A stretch of DNA of 64,000 bases, taken from positions 74,166,001 through 74,230,000 of the forward strand of contig NC_072795.1 in the NCBI RefSeq assembly GCF_028583425.1. The letters are read 5' to 3'. Positions 1 through 11,700 of this stretch are shown piece by piece (within the stretch, counting starts at the first letter, position 1; every line of letters starts with the position of its first letter). The notes beneath the pieces are model-generated. The model saw only the letters and a list, made by a program, of their open reading frames with translations. It was not told the DNA's origin and searched no databases. Source of the stretch: Eublepharis macularius (Eukaryota > Chordata > Lepidosauria > Squamata > Eublepharidae). The position numbers and the translations under genes are program-made.

Positions 1-640
1 CAGAAAGTATGTAGTATACATAGTGGTGCAGTCTACAGTTTCTGTTCTGTTACCTAAGCACCTGTCTGAAACATTTTGTTGCAGTATAGCCCTTATTACC
101 TGAATAAAAGAGACCTCCTGAATAAGTCAGTTTCACATAGTTTGTGGGAAAACAGGAGGGTAGAAGCCTTCCTGATCTCATCAGGCAGCCCCTTCTAAAA
201 GGTGGGGGCCACAACAGAGAATGCACGTGTATGAGAAGTTGTTGATTTTGCCCATTTGCAGGACAGTATCTGCAGAAAGCCCTGTTCAGATGAGAGAAGC
301 TGTTATAACAGCATAGGGAGAGAAGCAGTCTTGCAGATATGATTGACCAAAGACATGAAGGGCTTTGTATGTGATAGTTAATACCTTGAATTGAGCCCAG
401 TAACTGATGGGCAGCCAATAGAGTAACTGCAGAAAGGTAGTAATATGCATCCTCTGCCTAGCTCCTGATAATAATTGTGGTATTCTGCCCCATCCTGTGG
501 AGCCCCCACTCTCCTGGATTTCTTCAAATGATGCAAAACCGAATTATTCAAAAAGGCTTTTAACTCAGATAGGAGGGAAGTATTGTAGGGAGGGGGTCTC
601 AGATGCTTCACTAATGAGTTAGGGACCATAGACTTCACCA
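1..640 (-). repeat. Dispersed LINE-like repeat fragment, reverse orientation
   Basis: The reverse complement of about 1-290 resembles 6915-7090: both carry the CACGTGCA, ATTCTCTGTTGT, CACCTT and CTGCCT landmarks, followed by an ACAGGTAATAAG segment. They are therefore two copies of one dispersed family in opposite orientations. No intact reading frame is visible. The style is that of an old non-LTR retrotransposon 3' region, but I cannot fix the clade. Confidence 0.45.
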
Positions 641-1005
641 CTATGTTGCCTTGCATATGATCTGTTGCTTTGAATATGTACTTCTATATAAGGGCCACCA
701 CAGAGAAAGCCCGCGTGTTAATTTTGCCCATGTACTCCTATATACTACCTGTGCTTCACGTTATCTAATGTCAGTCCTTGAATTGATTATAATCTGTTTC
801 AGCAATTCTTTAGCTCTGTACTGGATCCTTGCTAATGCTATGTCTTTGTAAAATCCTATGACACTGTTTATGGAAATGTCTTTGACACTGTTTGGAAATG
901 TCCTTGATACTGATTGTACTAATCTCACACTATGTAACCTACCTTGAGTCTCAGTGAGAAAGGTGGACTATAAATAACATAAATAAACTAAATTAAATAA
1001 ATAAT
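641..1005 (+). repeat. Dispersed repeat with a shared 3' tail
   Basis: This copy ends in a tail (CTTGAGTCTCAGTGAGAAAG, then GGTGGACTATAAAT and an A/T-rich run) that also ends the repeats near 7370 and 32795. A tail shared by otherwise diverged copies is typical of 3' ends of non-LTR retrotransposons or of SINEs that borrow them. The family is not identified. Confidence 0.45.
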
Positions 1006-1334
1006 TTATCTTATTTGGGGACAGGATACTCAGTTTCTGGCATGGGATTAGCACTTGTGAGAGTACAGAGGAAAGTGTGTGGTTGTTCATACTCCAAAGG
1101 CCCCCAGGCAGAGCCAGCAATTCCAGTTTTGTAAGCAGTGTGCTGGAGTTTACTGGAAAGAGGAGGTGAGTAACAGGAATAATGTAATATTCTTGATTTG
1201 ATCAGATGGCACACCTCTCTGTTAGGTTATATAGTGCTTCAAAGGGAAGATTTTCATTTGTTAGGCTGTGCACTTGACAGTAGGTGCTTTACAATTATAT
1301 TATTAATCAAGTCTTTAAAGACTCACACTGATCC

Positions 1335-1480
1335 CCCTCAAAGTGGGAAAAATTATAAGACCAGTGAATAGGGTTTGGAAATTCCTGGAGATTTGGGGGT
1401 GAAGCTTGGGGACAGCAGGGTTTGGAGAGGGGAAGAACCTTGCGGGGGGAGTATAATGCTGTTGACTGCAAAAATCCACA
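1335..1480 (-). repeat. Dispersed repeat fragment (GGAGATTTGGGGGTG type)
   Basis: It contains a CCTGGAGATTTGGGGGTGAA segment followed by GGTTTGGAGAGGGGA and an AGTATAATGC end. I recognise this style from many squamate intergenic regions. The orientation is arbitrary and the family name unknown. The GAGGTTGGCAACCCTACC segment near 2824-2841 may belong to the same broad group. Confidence 0.3.
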
Positions 1481-1614
1481 TCGGTCAGGGTTAGGATTTT
1501 AGAACACATATCCAGAATTAGAAATCGAGTATTAGAAGCATCCCTGGTACAACATTTGATCACAGAGCAGCATACAGAGGATGCCCTTAAATTCACCACA
1601 TTGTTTGTTGCAAC

Positions 1615-1942
1615 CAGGGCTTTTTTTCAGCTGGAACGCGTTGGAATGGAGTTCCGGCACCTCTTGAAAATGGTCACATGGCCAGTGGTCCCGCCCCCTG
1701 ATCTCCAGACAGAGGGGAGTTTAGATTGCCCTCCATGCCAGTGGCTCTGAGGGCAATCTAAACTCCCCTCTGTCTGGAGATCAGGGGGTGGGGGCCACCG
1801 GCCATGTGACTATTTTCGCTGAGGGAGATTTAAACTTTAAAAAACTCCCCCCTTGTTCCAGCTGACCCAAACTGACGTCATTGTGCGGTCCTGAGTTCCA
1901 CCACTGAGTTCCACCACCTCTTTTCCCAGAAAAAAAGCCCTG
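1615..1942. mobile_element. hAT-type MITE with internal hairpin
   Basis: The ends are terminal inverted repeats CAGGGCTTTTTTTC and its complement. The flanks are GTTGCAAC (1607-1614) and GTTGCAGC (1943-1950), an 8-bp target duplication with one mismatch, as hAT transposases make. The interior contains a near-perfect palindrome: the arm from about 1698 to 1733 (CTGATCTCCAGACAG onward) is repeated inverted at about 1748-1786 around a short loop. The element is non-coding and about 330 bp long, so it would need a transposase from elsewhere. Confidence 0.8.
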
Positions 1943-1950
1943 GTTGCAGC

Positions 1951-2800
1951 CAGTGCGAAAAGTGATAGAGCTCATAAGATCCTTTTGCAGAAGGAAGCTT
2001 TTTGGATTAATTATTTGGGTACCTTAGAACCGTATGGACTGAATAATGAATTCAATGTTTTTTGTAAATTAACATGATGTGCATGTACCTTTAATTCTTT
2101 GCCTGTAATAAGATATACAGATATGCCAGTGACTAAGCTTTTTGCGCACGGCCAGAACACGGGTTGCGCCGCATACTGCCACATGGGAAGTTTCATGTGT
2201 GCCAGTGGGTGAGTGTTCTTCATTATATAATGAAAGAGAGTCTTGATTTTTGTTTAAAATGTTTATTACATTTGATTTGTAATCCCTGATGAAGTTGTAC
2301 CTATGAAACAAGAAATTTATTAGCCGACTTCTTGTCGAGAACGTGACATCTCTTGTTCCTGTGATTCCAGCCCCACCTGCAATGAGAAAAGAAATATAGT
2401 CAAGATATGATTTTTTTTTTATACGTATACGAGTATTTACCTGCTGGAGGTTTTGTGGGACTTCATCTTCCTTGTTGTTCCATCTCCACTTGCAGAGAGA
2501 AAATAGAGTTATTTACATGGACATAACTATTTTTGATACATATATGGATACTCACCTTCTTGAAGATTTATTGCTTACTTCACCCTTAAGAATCTACAGA
2601 GGAAATAATAGAAACTGATTACTATTTATGGACTCTATTGGCCATCTTAGAAATTTTGGGATTGTGGATCTTTTCTATGTGTCTTAGATATTTATTAACA
2701 ATAATACTTTTTGGATGCAGATATATTACTAGTAGCACTTTGCACTTTATCACTAATTAAATTCTACACACTACTTATATTCTCCCCCGTTTGTGGAATA
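1951..2800 (+). repeat. AT-rich stretch with possible Penelope-like remnant
   Basis: No gene is visible. A CTGATGA at 2286-2292 followed twelve bases later by GAAA at 2305-2308 resembles a decayed hammerhead core, of the type carried by Penelope-like retroelement ends. The intervening stem II pairs poorly. The rest is A/T-rich single-copy-looking DNA or an old repeat. Confidence 0.25.
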
Positions 2801-3655
2801 CCATTCCTTGTGCAGGCCCACCTCGAGGTTGGCAACCCTACCAGAGAGAGAACGCAAGTATTAAAGTGCCAGTGTGTATAACTCTTTGAGAGTCCCCGTG
2901 CCCCTTTGTCTGTCCCCTTTACCAAGAGTCTTCTCTTGACTATTCAATAAGAATACCACCTCTGAAGAGCAAAGGAAAGTTCTTGCTAGGTTATCTGCAA
3001 CAATGACAATTCTCTCCCTTAAGGAGTTACTAAAATGGGAGTAGAAGAGGCTCCTTCGAAAGAGTTGCAATCTGGGCTCACTTTAGTCGAGTGTGGCCAG
3101 AATTAACCTTTGATGTGTTTAAATATTTAGAGACTTCAGGGTGGCCTAAATTTCATATAAATAAATAGTGTTCACACAACCAAGCAGTAAGCAATAAAAG
3201 GGACTAAGGTTATCGACTGTGGCAAGCTTCAAGTTGCCCAGTTCAATGAGAAATGGAGTTTGGGCGCTTTGTCATAGCTTCTCCCTCCACTGTAACATCA
3301 GGACTGAACAAGTCACAACAGCTGAAGTTCTCTCTTGTAAACTTCTGTTAAAGGTTCTGTCAAAAGAAGAAACTCTAAAAGAAAAGCACGGGGAAGGGGA
3401 GCCTTAACCAGAAACGGAAGGGGAAATTTCTACCCAAGTTGAGGTATTTTTTCTTACATAACCTTTCCTGTTAGAAGAATTCACTCCTCCCCTTTTTTCT
3501 TCTCAGTTTAGAAACATGCTAACAGTGAAACATTTGCCCACATTAGAAGGGCAACTAGCACAAATTAGTCATATCAAAGGGGGAAACAACTGTTATATAC
3601 CCCAAGCCGTTCTGTCTGTCTGTCAGTCTGTCCATAAATATCCCAAACTTGCCAG
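2801..3655. other. Intergenic, nothing recognised
   Basis: There are no convincing coding frames, RNA genes or repeat boundaries. Short open frames here lack codon bias and recognisable motifs. Confidence 0.4.
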
Positions 3656-3660
3656 AAATT

Positions 3661-3795
3661 TTAAAGGTAAAGGTGCAAGCACCGAATCATTACTGACCCA
3701 GAGGGGGATATCACATCACAATGTTTTCTTGGCAGACTTTTTGTTACGGGGTGATTTGCCTTTGTCTTCCCCAGCCATCTACACCAATCAATTAA
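3661..3795 (-). repeat. SINE fragment
   Basis: The run AAAGGTGCAAGCACCGAATC, then ACTGACCCAGAGGGGGATAT, and then a TTGTTACGGGGTGATTTGCC segment ending in a CCCCAGCCATCTACAC block is a SINE body that I recognise from lizard genomes. There the tRNA-like head lies further downstream on the reverse strand. Only the body survives here. A poly-G tract (3852-3868) follows it. Confidence 0.5.
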
Positions 3796-3902
3796 AAGCC
3801 ACAACATTTTTAAAGAACTGGATTGTTTTAATTTTTGTATGAACATGTTGGGCGGGGGGGGGGGGGGTAGCCAAGAGAGAAAGGACTGGATAGTGATCTC
3901 AG

Positions 3903-4135
3903 AACCAATGTGGTCGAGTGCTTAGAGTATCAGACCAAGATCTGCGATTCCCAAGTTTGAATCCTCACTCTACTATGGAAACTGGGTGACCTTGGGCCAG
4001 TCTCTCTTTCTCTCACATTAACCTACCTCACAAGATTGTTGTGAAGATAAAAGGAGGAGGAAAGAACTACATTTTAAGCTGCTGTAGGTCCCCATTGGGG
4101 AGAATAGTTGGTTATAAACATCTAAATAAAAGCTC
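3903..4135 (+). repeat. tRNA-derived SINE (Sauria/Squam-like)
   Basis: The head looks like a tRNA gene with pol III boxes: an A-box-like TGGTCGAGTGCTTAGAGTAT and a B-box-like GTTTGAATCCTC near 3955. The body continues with ACCTTGGGCCAGTCTCT, then ACCTACCTCACAAGATTGTT and GTGAAGATAAAAGGAGGA, and the tail is A-rich (ATCTAAATAAA). This order is standard for squamate tRNA-SINEs mobilised by LINEs. Confidence 0.75.
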
Positions 4136-5094
4136 AGTTTTTAAATCAGAGATGAGAATATTTACCCCAAACATCCTTTTTTTTGCCACAAGACCATTTT
4201 TGGATTCTTCCTGTTAACAGTGCTGGTGGGAGGCAACAATAGGGTGAAACTTTGGCCTGCATGCTCTGCTTATAGGCCTTGGGGGGGGGGGGCAATTGGG
4301 CTGTACATGCCATTAATGAGCATGGATTAATGTTACTTCGCATTGACGTCATAATGTCTCAGATTTGGTTCTTGGCCATTTCACTAAATGTTGGACAGAA
4401 AACAGGGCTGAAAGACCTCTTCTTAAAATGCTTGAAGCTGTGGTTACTACTAGACTGGATGCTCTGGTTCTATATAAGAAGTTACTTCTATTATTACCCT
4501 ACATTTTTCTATATCCAAATAACTTGATGCAATCCTATGTATACTTATCTAGGATTAATACACATTTAACTCAGTGGGATTTACTTCCAAGTAATCATGC
4601 ACAGCAATTGGCTGCAATGTCACTAATAAGAGGTAGCAGAGATTAGATTAATGGTGACCGTATTTGCATTGTAGAAAAAGAAATACAAAGAAGAAATGAT
4701 CTCTATGGGAGGATCAACTGGTCAGTGGAGGCAAGCTGTATGGAAGGAAGGAAGGAAGGAAAATTATAACTACTTCCATGGGCCCCTCTTCTATGTTCCC
4801 TTGACCTTTATAAAACAACTAGCAGATACAAGTTGAAGAAATTAATTTCACTTGGCACTGTTCTCCTAGGGAGGGGATAAGTTGTTTTTGTACCTCTTGT
4901 ATGTATGAGTCTTGAGGCTATTGGTATATAGTAAGGAAAGATTCATAGCAAGCTAATGACAATGTTCCTAGCTCTAGTTCCAAGAATATCATGACAAGCT
5001 GGAAGATACAGTTGCCAGCTGCCAGGAGAAAAAGTGCTCTGTCCCTTTCATAGGAGCTTAATGGGATTTTATTTATCAATTTATGTTAATTTAA
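4136..5094. other. Intergenic, only a short GGAA run
   Basis: The region contains a poly-G tract near 4280-4292 and a (GGAA)n microsatellite at 4742-4761. I see no gene or bounded repeat. Confidence 0.4.
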
Positions 5095-5400
5095 GGTAAC
5101 CAGTCTTTGGCTGGCAACCCCTGAGAGCTTTGGGAGGTGAAGCAGGGCATTGCATGGCATCATGTGATGCTACAAGATCACTTCCAATCATGGAAGCCGG
5201 AACTGACATATGTATTACTGTGACTCTCTACAGCCTCCCATTCTATGTCTTAACTATAGAGATTTGGGATGGCTAGAACATCATAGCAATGTGTGATGTC
5301 ATTTCTGGTCATGTGACCAGAAGTAATGTTGTGGTATTGACCTGTGGGAGCGGGGTTGGATATCCACCTCCTCAATATCTCACCCTCTGGGGTTATCTAA
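5095..5400. repeat. Dispersed repeat fragment
   Basis: The segment starts with AGGTAACCAGTCTTTGGC and GGCAACCCC and contains GATGTCATTTCTGGTCATGT and similar phrases. Related wording (AGGGTTGCCAGTCCAAGTAA, then GGAAATGATGTGAGG) occurs at 26187-26330, so both look like diverged copies of one non-coding repeat family that I cannot name. Confidence 0.3.
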
Positions 5401-6914
5401 GCTCTCACAGATAGGGTATTTTCTTTCCCTGCCTCTCCCCCATTGGCTCTCAACTTCCCTTCTAAAGCATTTTCAGTCTGCTTTTGGCTGGTTTTGAGGG
5501 AGGCATCCCTCTTTTGCTTGATTTGCAAAGACATTTTTTTCTGTACGCCTGGGAATCTCTGAGACCTCTAGCTCATTTGCCGAATGTTTGGTTTTGCTGC
5601 TACTTTTTATACTCACGCAGAGGCTACCCATTTCACTATTTTATATAATGTGATAATTAGGAGAAAGAAACACTTAAAAGAATCATCATGACAATAACAT
5701 TTTGGACAGCTCATCAGCTGGGGGAGGAAAAGGCTGGTGTCCAAAGAACAAGGTTTTGTCTCTTGCCATGCTTCAGGCATTTTGCACGATATTATTCTTG
5801 CATTCACATATAATCTTCCTGCACTGGTAGACTGTGGAAATGGGAAGAGTGGTGGCTTTTAAAGGAGGTGGTCTGTTAAGGTAGATTTTGCTCAATATAC
5901 ATAGACTCAGATGGACTTCACATGCCCTACATAAAGCACTTTTGAGTCTCTCCCACTTCTGGTGCACCAGTGTGAAAGACCCAAACCGCAGATGCTTTAT
6001 AAAGCACAGGAAGGAAACTCTTCTGCATCAATTGATTTAGAAACCCAGTACATTTAAAACTGCTTTTCACACAACAAATAGATGCCACTCTCTCATTTGG
6101 AACTGCCTTTCTGTTTTTCTCAGAAGAATATCAATAGAATTTATTTATAGTGATGCAGGAATGTCAATTTCCAGTTATGTTTCAACTGTCCTGCATGACT
6201 TTAGAAATATTCTATCTGATCCCCACCCACCATTTCTCCCATCGAATTGCAGATACTTGGGCAGAGGGGAGTTTGGAAGTGGGTAGACAATCCCTTCTTC
6301 CTGCACTGAAATGTTTTGCTTTGTTTACCAGGCAATTGTTTTGTACTGCTAGGTGGGCAAGGCAGCAAATCATAGTTTGCACTGGAGCCTAGTTAGAGTA
6401 TTATGTGACGGATTACTGAGAACTGGCTTCTTCCGGCAAGTTGAAGTGTGTGTGATGGTGGGGGTGGGGGGTGATGGTATTTAAACTGAGGAAAGCATCA
6501 CTGGAGAACGGTGGTAATTGCATTCCATGGAGGGAGAAAAGATTCCACTTGACATATGATGTGGGCTTAAGCCTCCCCTACTGCTCCTACAGCTCCTTCA
6601 GTTGGCCATGAAGACTAGCAGAGAACAGTTCAAGGATCAGCAGCAGTAGCCTGCACGGCTTACAGTCAGTAACCTCTGGAGAGTTTGCACCTGAAATGAC
6701 CATTTTAAACAAAGCACATTTCTCAAGTTTGGTTTGAAATGATTTGTATACAAGATGTACATAAGGAACGAGTCGCAAGAAACTGTGGATCATTGTTTAC
6801 TCAGTGAGCCACTCTCTGCTTTTTTATTTTGTTTCATTTAAGCCCTGTGTTGGATCCATATGGATTTGTTATCACCCAGAGAATCTGATATAATTTCTGC
6901 AGAAAAAAGTGCCC
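5401..6914. other. Intergenic, nothing recognised
   Basis: I found no exon-like frames with conserved motifs, no RNA genes and no clear repeat ends. Confidence 0.4.
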
Positions 6915-7372
6915 ACATGGGCAAAAAACAGCTGCTCATATACACGTGCACATTCTCTGTTGTAGTCCTCACCTTATGGAATGGCCTGCCTTAGGCCGTC
7001 AGGGAATCTCCTACTCTCCTGGCTTTCCACAAACTGAATTCTTCAGTGGAGCCTTCTTACACAGGTAATAAGACTGTGATGTAAGGAAATGATTCAGAGA
7101 TCAGCTGGAAAGAGATTAACTGTGTACTGTCTGTTGCCGTTAAGTAAGCTCCTACTGGATAAATTCCACGTCTGGTAACATGTGTCAGCTTGTTTGGGGT
7201 TTTTTTAAAAGCACTGTTTCCATTCTGTATCTGACTTCTGCTTTTTTTCTGCAATCCTTAATGTATTGTATTGGTTATTGAATATTTCAACCACTGACTG
7301 TATTGACTTATACTGTGTAACCCACCTTCAGTCTCAGCAAGGAAGATGGACCATAAATTAGGGAGATGTACT
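6915..7372 (+). repeat. Dispersed LINE-like repeat, second copy
   Basis: The left part is homologous to the reverse complement of about 1-290. The right end carries the tail CCACCTTCAGTCTCAGCAAG, then GAAGATGGACCATAAAT, a diverged version of the tails at about 1000 and 32795. This looks like an old 3' end of a non-LTR element. It is non-coding. Confidence 0.45.
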
Positions 7373-7533
7373 GATAGACAGACAGCTAGACAGAGTTGCA
7401 TCCCTCTGGAACTGAGACCCAAAATGGCTGCTTGTAGGGCTCATCTGTATTGAGTCTGGCTCCCATTACATTTATGCAAGGTGTTAGACATAGGATGCCG
7501 CCCTTTCCCCCAAAGAGGCTCACACTCAGCTCG

Positions 7534-7573
7534 CGCTCTCTCTCTCTCTCTCTCTCTGTCTGTGTGTGTGTGT
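7534..7573. repeat. (CT)n(GT)n microsatellite
   Basis: A CT run passes directly into a GT run just upstream of the DUSP5 CpG-rich region. Confidence 0.9.
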
Positions 7574-8025
7574 AATTGAGCAGACCCTTCGAGCCCTAAT
7601 AATCACTTTGCAGCCTGCAGAGGGAAGCTTAATAAGGAGAAGGGCCCGCTCATCAAAATGTAAAGCCTGAGTAACCCCTGCTCTCCCTTAATGGGCGCCC
7701 CTCTTGCCGCCTCTTTTTCCCTCCCCCTCCGCCTCCAGCGCCGCTTCTATTTCTGCCGCTGCCGCCATCATCATGAGACTTCCTCTTCTTCATTACTAAG
7801 TGGACGGAAACAAGTGATGGCTGAGTGAGTGTAAGGAGGACTTTCTGATGACTGGAGAATTTTTGAGGCCTTCTTCAACTTCCTCTGCTCCAAGAAGTCT
7901 GACTAACGCCTTACCGAGCATCGCCTCTGCTCTTGCCTTTCCCCGCTTCCTGGGGGTGGGAATCGCCTCGACCCGAACGGGCGTGGCCCAGAAGAATGGG
8001 GCGGCTCTCCTAGGAAGCATCTCTG

Positions 8026-8047
8026 TGACGTCAGTCGCCTTATATGG
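8026..8047 (+). promoter_or_regulatory. Adjacent CRE and CArG (SRE) sites
   Basis: A perfect CRE palindrome TGACGTCA (8026-8033) is followed four bases later by a perfect CArG box CCTTATATGG (8038-8047). They lie about 310-330 bp upstream of the DUSP5 start codon. CREB binds the first motif and SRF the second. DUSP5 is known as an ERK-induced immediate-early gene under SRF control, so these are strong candidates for its feedback induction. Confidence 0.8.
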
Positions 8048-8218
8048 ACACGGCTGCGCGGCCCCGGCGTTTCATTCAGATAAATTGCCTCTTCTTGTAA
8101 ACGGAATCCCCCGATTGAATCCGGGGAGGGAAATGCGAAAGCTCGGAGCGGCGCTGGGCGAGCGCAGCCGGGAGGGGGCCTTCGGGAAAAGGGCGGGCAG
8201 CCCCTCCGGCTCCCTCTC

Positions 8219-8229
8219 GCAATAAAAGC
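8219..8229 (+). promoter_or_regulatory. TATA-like core promoter element
   Basis: GCAATAAAAGC lies about 140 bp upstream of the ATG in otherwise GC-rich sequence. An AATAAAAG-type TATA variant here would place transcription initiation near 8250 and give a 5' UTR of about 110 bases. The start site itself is inferred. Confidence 0.5.
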
Positions 8230-8360
8230 GCTCCCCCCCTCTCGCCCCAGCCAGCTCGCTCAACTTGTAACGCAGCCTCGGAGCGCGACCCTCGCCCAGG
8301 CCACTCCTGAGGAGCCGCCGAGGGTGGGCTAGGGGGGAGGCTGGCAGAGACAAAGCAAAG

Positions 8361-8775
8361 ATGAAGGTAACCTCGCTCGATTCCCGTCAGCTCAAGGCGC
8401 TGCTGCGGAAGGAGCCGGCCCGCTGCCTGGCGCTGGATTGCAGACCCTACCTCTCCTACTCGGCCTCCTGCCTCCGCGGATCGCTTAACGTGAACCTCAA
8501 CTCCGTCGTGATCCGCCGGGCGCGCGGGCGCCCCGTTCCTCTGCACTTCGTGGTGCCCGACGAAACGGCCAGAGGGCGGCTGCTGCCGCCGCCGGCTCGC
8601 CCGGAGGAAAGGGAAGGCGACGGGGCGCCCTCCCTGCGGCTGTCGGCGGTGATCGTCCTCGACCAAAGCACGCGGCATTGGCGGAAGCTCAAGAAGGAGA
8701 GCACGGCGCAAATCGTGCTGAACACGCTGCTGGCCAGCCTGCCAGAGGCGGGGGTCCGGGTCTGCTTCCTGAAAG
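8361..8775 (+). CDS. DUSP5: DUSP5 coding exon 1
   Basis: It encodes residues 1-138 plus one base of the next codon: the rhodanese-like domain from MKVTSLDSRQLKALL to VCFLK, including the RRAR ERK-docking motif. The donor is GAAAG/GTGAGG. A GC-rich stretch around residues 70-95 (LPPPARPEEREGDG) is longer than in human and explains most of the extra N-terminal length. Confidence 0.95.
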
Positions 8776-11700
8776 GTGAGGGGCGCAGGGGTGGCGAGCC
8801 GGGACAGGGGCGATGGGGGGCTCGGAGCGGGTTGGGGCGCCTGGAAGCGGCGCGGTAGCGGCAGTTCGCAGACGGCTGCAAAGTTCCCCCGGGGAAAATC
8901 CGAGCAGAACCGGCGCTGGGAATCTGGCCGACGGCGAGCATTCGGACAGAGGGGGAGTGGAGGGCAAAGGGGCACGGTAGCCTCTACGGGCGCCCTACCG
9001 ACCGAGCCCGCTTTCTAGCGGGGCTCCCTTGCAAGGTCACCCCTTGCCTCTGTATGTACCCGGCGGCCCTCCGCGGAGGTTCAAACCCCGTCCCGGTGAC
9101 AGAATCACTTGGGTAGGCGGACCGGGCAGGAAAGCCTCTACAGATGTGGACTGGTCGACAGGTCTTGGCAGACGAGTGGATTCGCCTGGTGGGGCGAAAA
9201 TGCGGGGGTAGCGCAGAAGCCGGCGGGGAGCGCGTAGCTGCGGCTGTAAAAACGGAATAAATGCATTGGTTGTAGGACGCCCCAAGCAAGCAAATACTCT
9301 TTCATCAGATTCCGAGGCGGGAGTGGTGGTAGTCTGGCCGCTATAGGACATTTTCTCCACCTGGAAGAATCGTGGCTTAATTCCGAGTTCTCACGTTAAC
9401 AATTTATACCCGTTGTAAGCTGCTAGTGAAGGCAAAGAAGTCAAATGGCTGATGAGGTTCATCGTTACTATTAATTATTAACCTGGAACTGAGCGTTTCT
9501 CTTGTCAGAACGTCGCAGTTGCTTAAAGCAATGATGGTCTACATTGTTGGGTTTATGAATTGAACCTTGCCAGCATAAACGAATATTTCAAAATGCTGAC
9601 AATTTGGTCTTCCCGTTTGGGTTTCTTTTATTCTCAAGTATTGTTCTAAAATCTATATATCAATACATCAGACCACCCGGATAAGTACAAGGAATTTAGC
9701 AAGGGGATAACTCAGCAGTGCCCACCAAAGGGCAGTTTGTCTATATATTAAGAAATGAAAAATGCACCTCAATATGTCAGCCTGCATACATTCTGAGATT
9801 GCTGAACACATAACAAGTGACCAGTTGCTTTTTGAGTTTGAAAAAAGCACAGTATCTTTTATTAGAGCTAATTTAAGTCACTAAGTTGATCTTAATAAAA
9901 GATCATATCCTCCTGTTTTTTCCTCCCTAATGGGTGCTGGCACCTTTTTGTCTCCTTGTATGTACTTTGAAAAGTCTGGCTCTTCCATTATTCCACCATG
10001 TGGAGAGCACATAATTTCTGCTTTTTGCATGCTTCTCCATTTGTTAAATGCTTTATAGCACTGATCAATGTGAAGTGTTGGAGTCTGAAGACGTGACCTG
10101 TGGCTACATAGTTATTGGGGGGGGGGGGGGAGGATCAGTAAAACCTGAAGTTCTTTAAGCAGCCAGTCATGTCAGAATTCTTTCATTCTTCATTCCAGTT
10201 GTAACTCACAGAGGAAATGCCCCCCATGCAAAATCAGCCTCTTATCCTGGATTACGATCTGACCCCAGGTCATATTGGTCAAAACTCTTTTCCTATGGTT
10301 CCCTCTGAATGCCATCTGCCATTCTAGATACAGTTTCTTCTAGGCTATCCTGGGAAGAAGACAACAGTCTTACCAGGTTTTTAAAGTGCTTTCGAAGAAC
10401 CTAGTAAGAATGCCAAGCAATGCACAGTTGTAGTAAAGACATTGATTGTGCTCTAGTCTGAATGTGCCCTGTGTCAAATAGATCTAGATTAAATGTTAAG
10501 TGTTGTGTTATTGCCCTGGGCTGTATTTATTTTCAAGAAGCAAGATATATTGGTAAATGTGTTTAACAGTCTCAAGGAGTGCCATTCTTGAGACATAGCT
10601 ATGTTTTTAGTTTGGGCTGACTGGTTCTCACTATAAAATAACAAGAGTCCTGGGGGTTTTGTACAGCATGACGTGTAAGAGAGGATTCACTGCTGAATGG
10701 AATGAAGCAGCTATTTGGGGTTGGGCAGTTGCAGTGAGATAAAGGCATGAGTCAGAACTCTTGTCACCTACCACAGGCGCAGTCCAGCTCTTCAGGGAAT
10801 TGCTTTTTCTGTTCAGTGACATAAACTCTTGTGAGGCTACCCTTCTGTCACATCTTCGTTGAGTGTCACTGTTGTTTACTTACACATGGGCAGAAGCTGC
10901 TGCTTTATCCTGATTTTTACAAGAAAAGCCTATAGGTTTATCCCCATATGTGGGAATGAGATATGGAAGCCACATTTAAAGGAGGCATGTTTAGGTTTTT
11001 TAGCACGTTTAGTAATGGGATATTTCTGAAAAACCCATCCTTGCCCAAGGGGGCCTCTACAATATTGAACTATGTCATTGTAAAATATATAATATTTTGG
11101 GAACAGGAGGTGACATTATATCTCAATAAATGTGTAATGAGAGAGACAGACAGACATGCTTGCTTGTTCTGCAGCTACCTTGCTATCTACCTAGAACGTT
11201 CAGCATTAATTATGAGAATGAAGCATCTTTCTCTAACAAGATGAATAATGCAGTCTTAACAGCAAAGGAGTTCAGAGGGAAAGCAAACTGGCAGACTTGG
11301 TGAAAAGGTGACTCATTTTGAGAACTGCCTGCAGATCTCCTCGATCTCAAAGGCTTCTGGTTACTGTTCACCTGCGTGGCACAAACACCATCCATTCAAG
11401 AGAAATCTGAGTGGAATACAGAGACTGGTTTTCTCTTGGATCGACTTCCTTGTTTGTTTATCTGTGAAAACATGGGCATATAAGTGGTTAAATAAGAATG
11501 GTTAAATGATACAGAAAACCTCTGTTGACAAACTGCCAGGAGATAAACAAAGGGATTTGGAATGCAATGCAAGAGTGTTTCACAGTGAGTGAGAAACCTA
11601 AGTGTTCATAATAAACGTTTTCTGGCCATTTAGCTGACCAAACCATTTTGAAATATGCTCTGGCGCATTGAGTAACTTGGTCCTCCCTCGCCTTGCCTTG

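Larger units (their letters stand above)
7660..9260. promoter_or_regulatory. DUSP5: CpG-rich promoter region of DUSP5
   Basis: GC content and CpG frequency rise sharply here and fall again in intron 1. The region covers the putative promoter, the 5' UTR, exon 1 and the start of intron 1, as is typical for inducible MAP-kinase phosphatase genes. Long antisense open frames here are by-products of the GC-rich composition. Confidence 0.8.

Noticed and set aside
3903..3975. Functional tRNA gene
   Set aside because: A and B boxes are present, but the cloverleaf is degenerate and the SINE body follows directly.
8076..8975. 299-codon open frame on the minus strand over DUSP5 exon 1
   Set aside because: GC-rich CpG-island sequence suppresses stop codons; the frame has low-complexity Pro/Arg composition and lies antisense to a solid exon.
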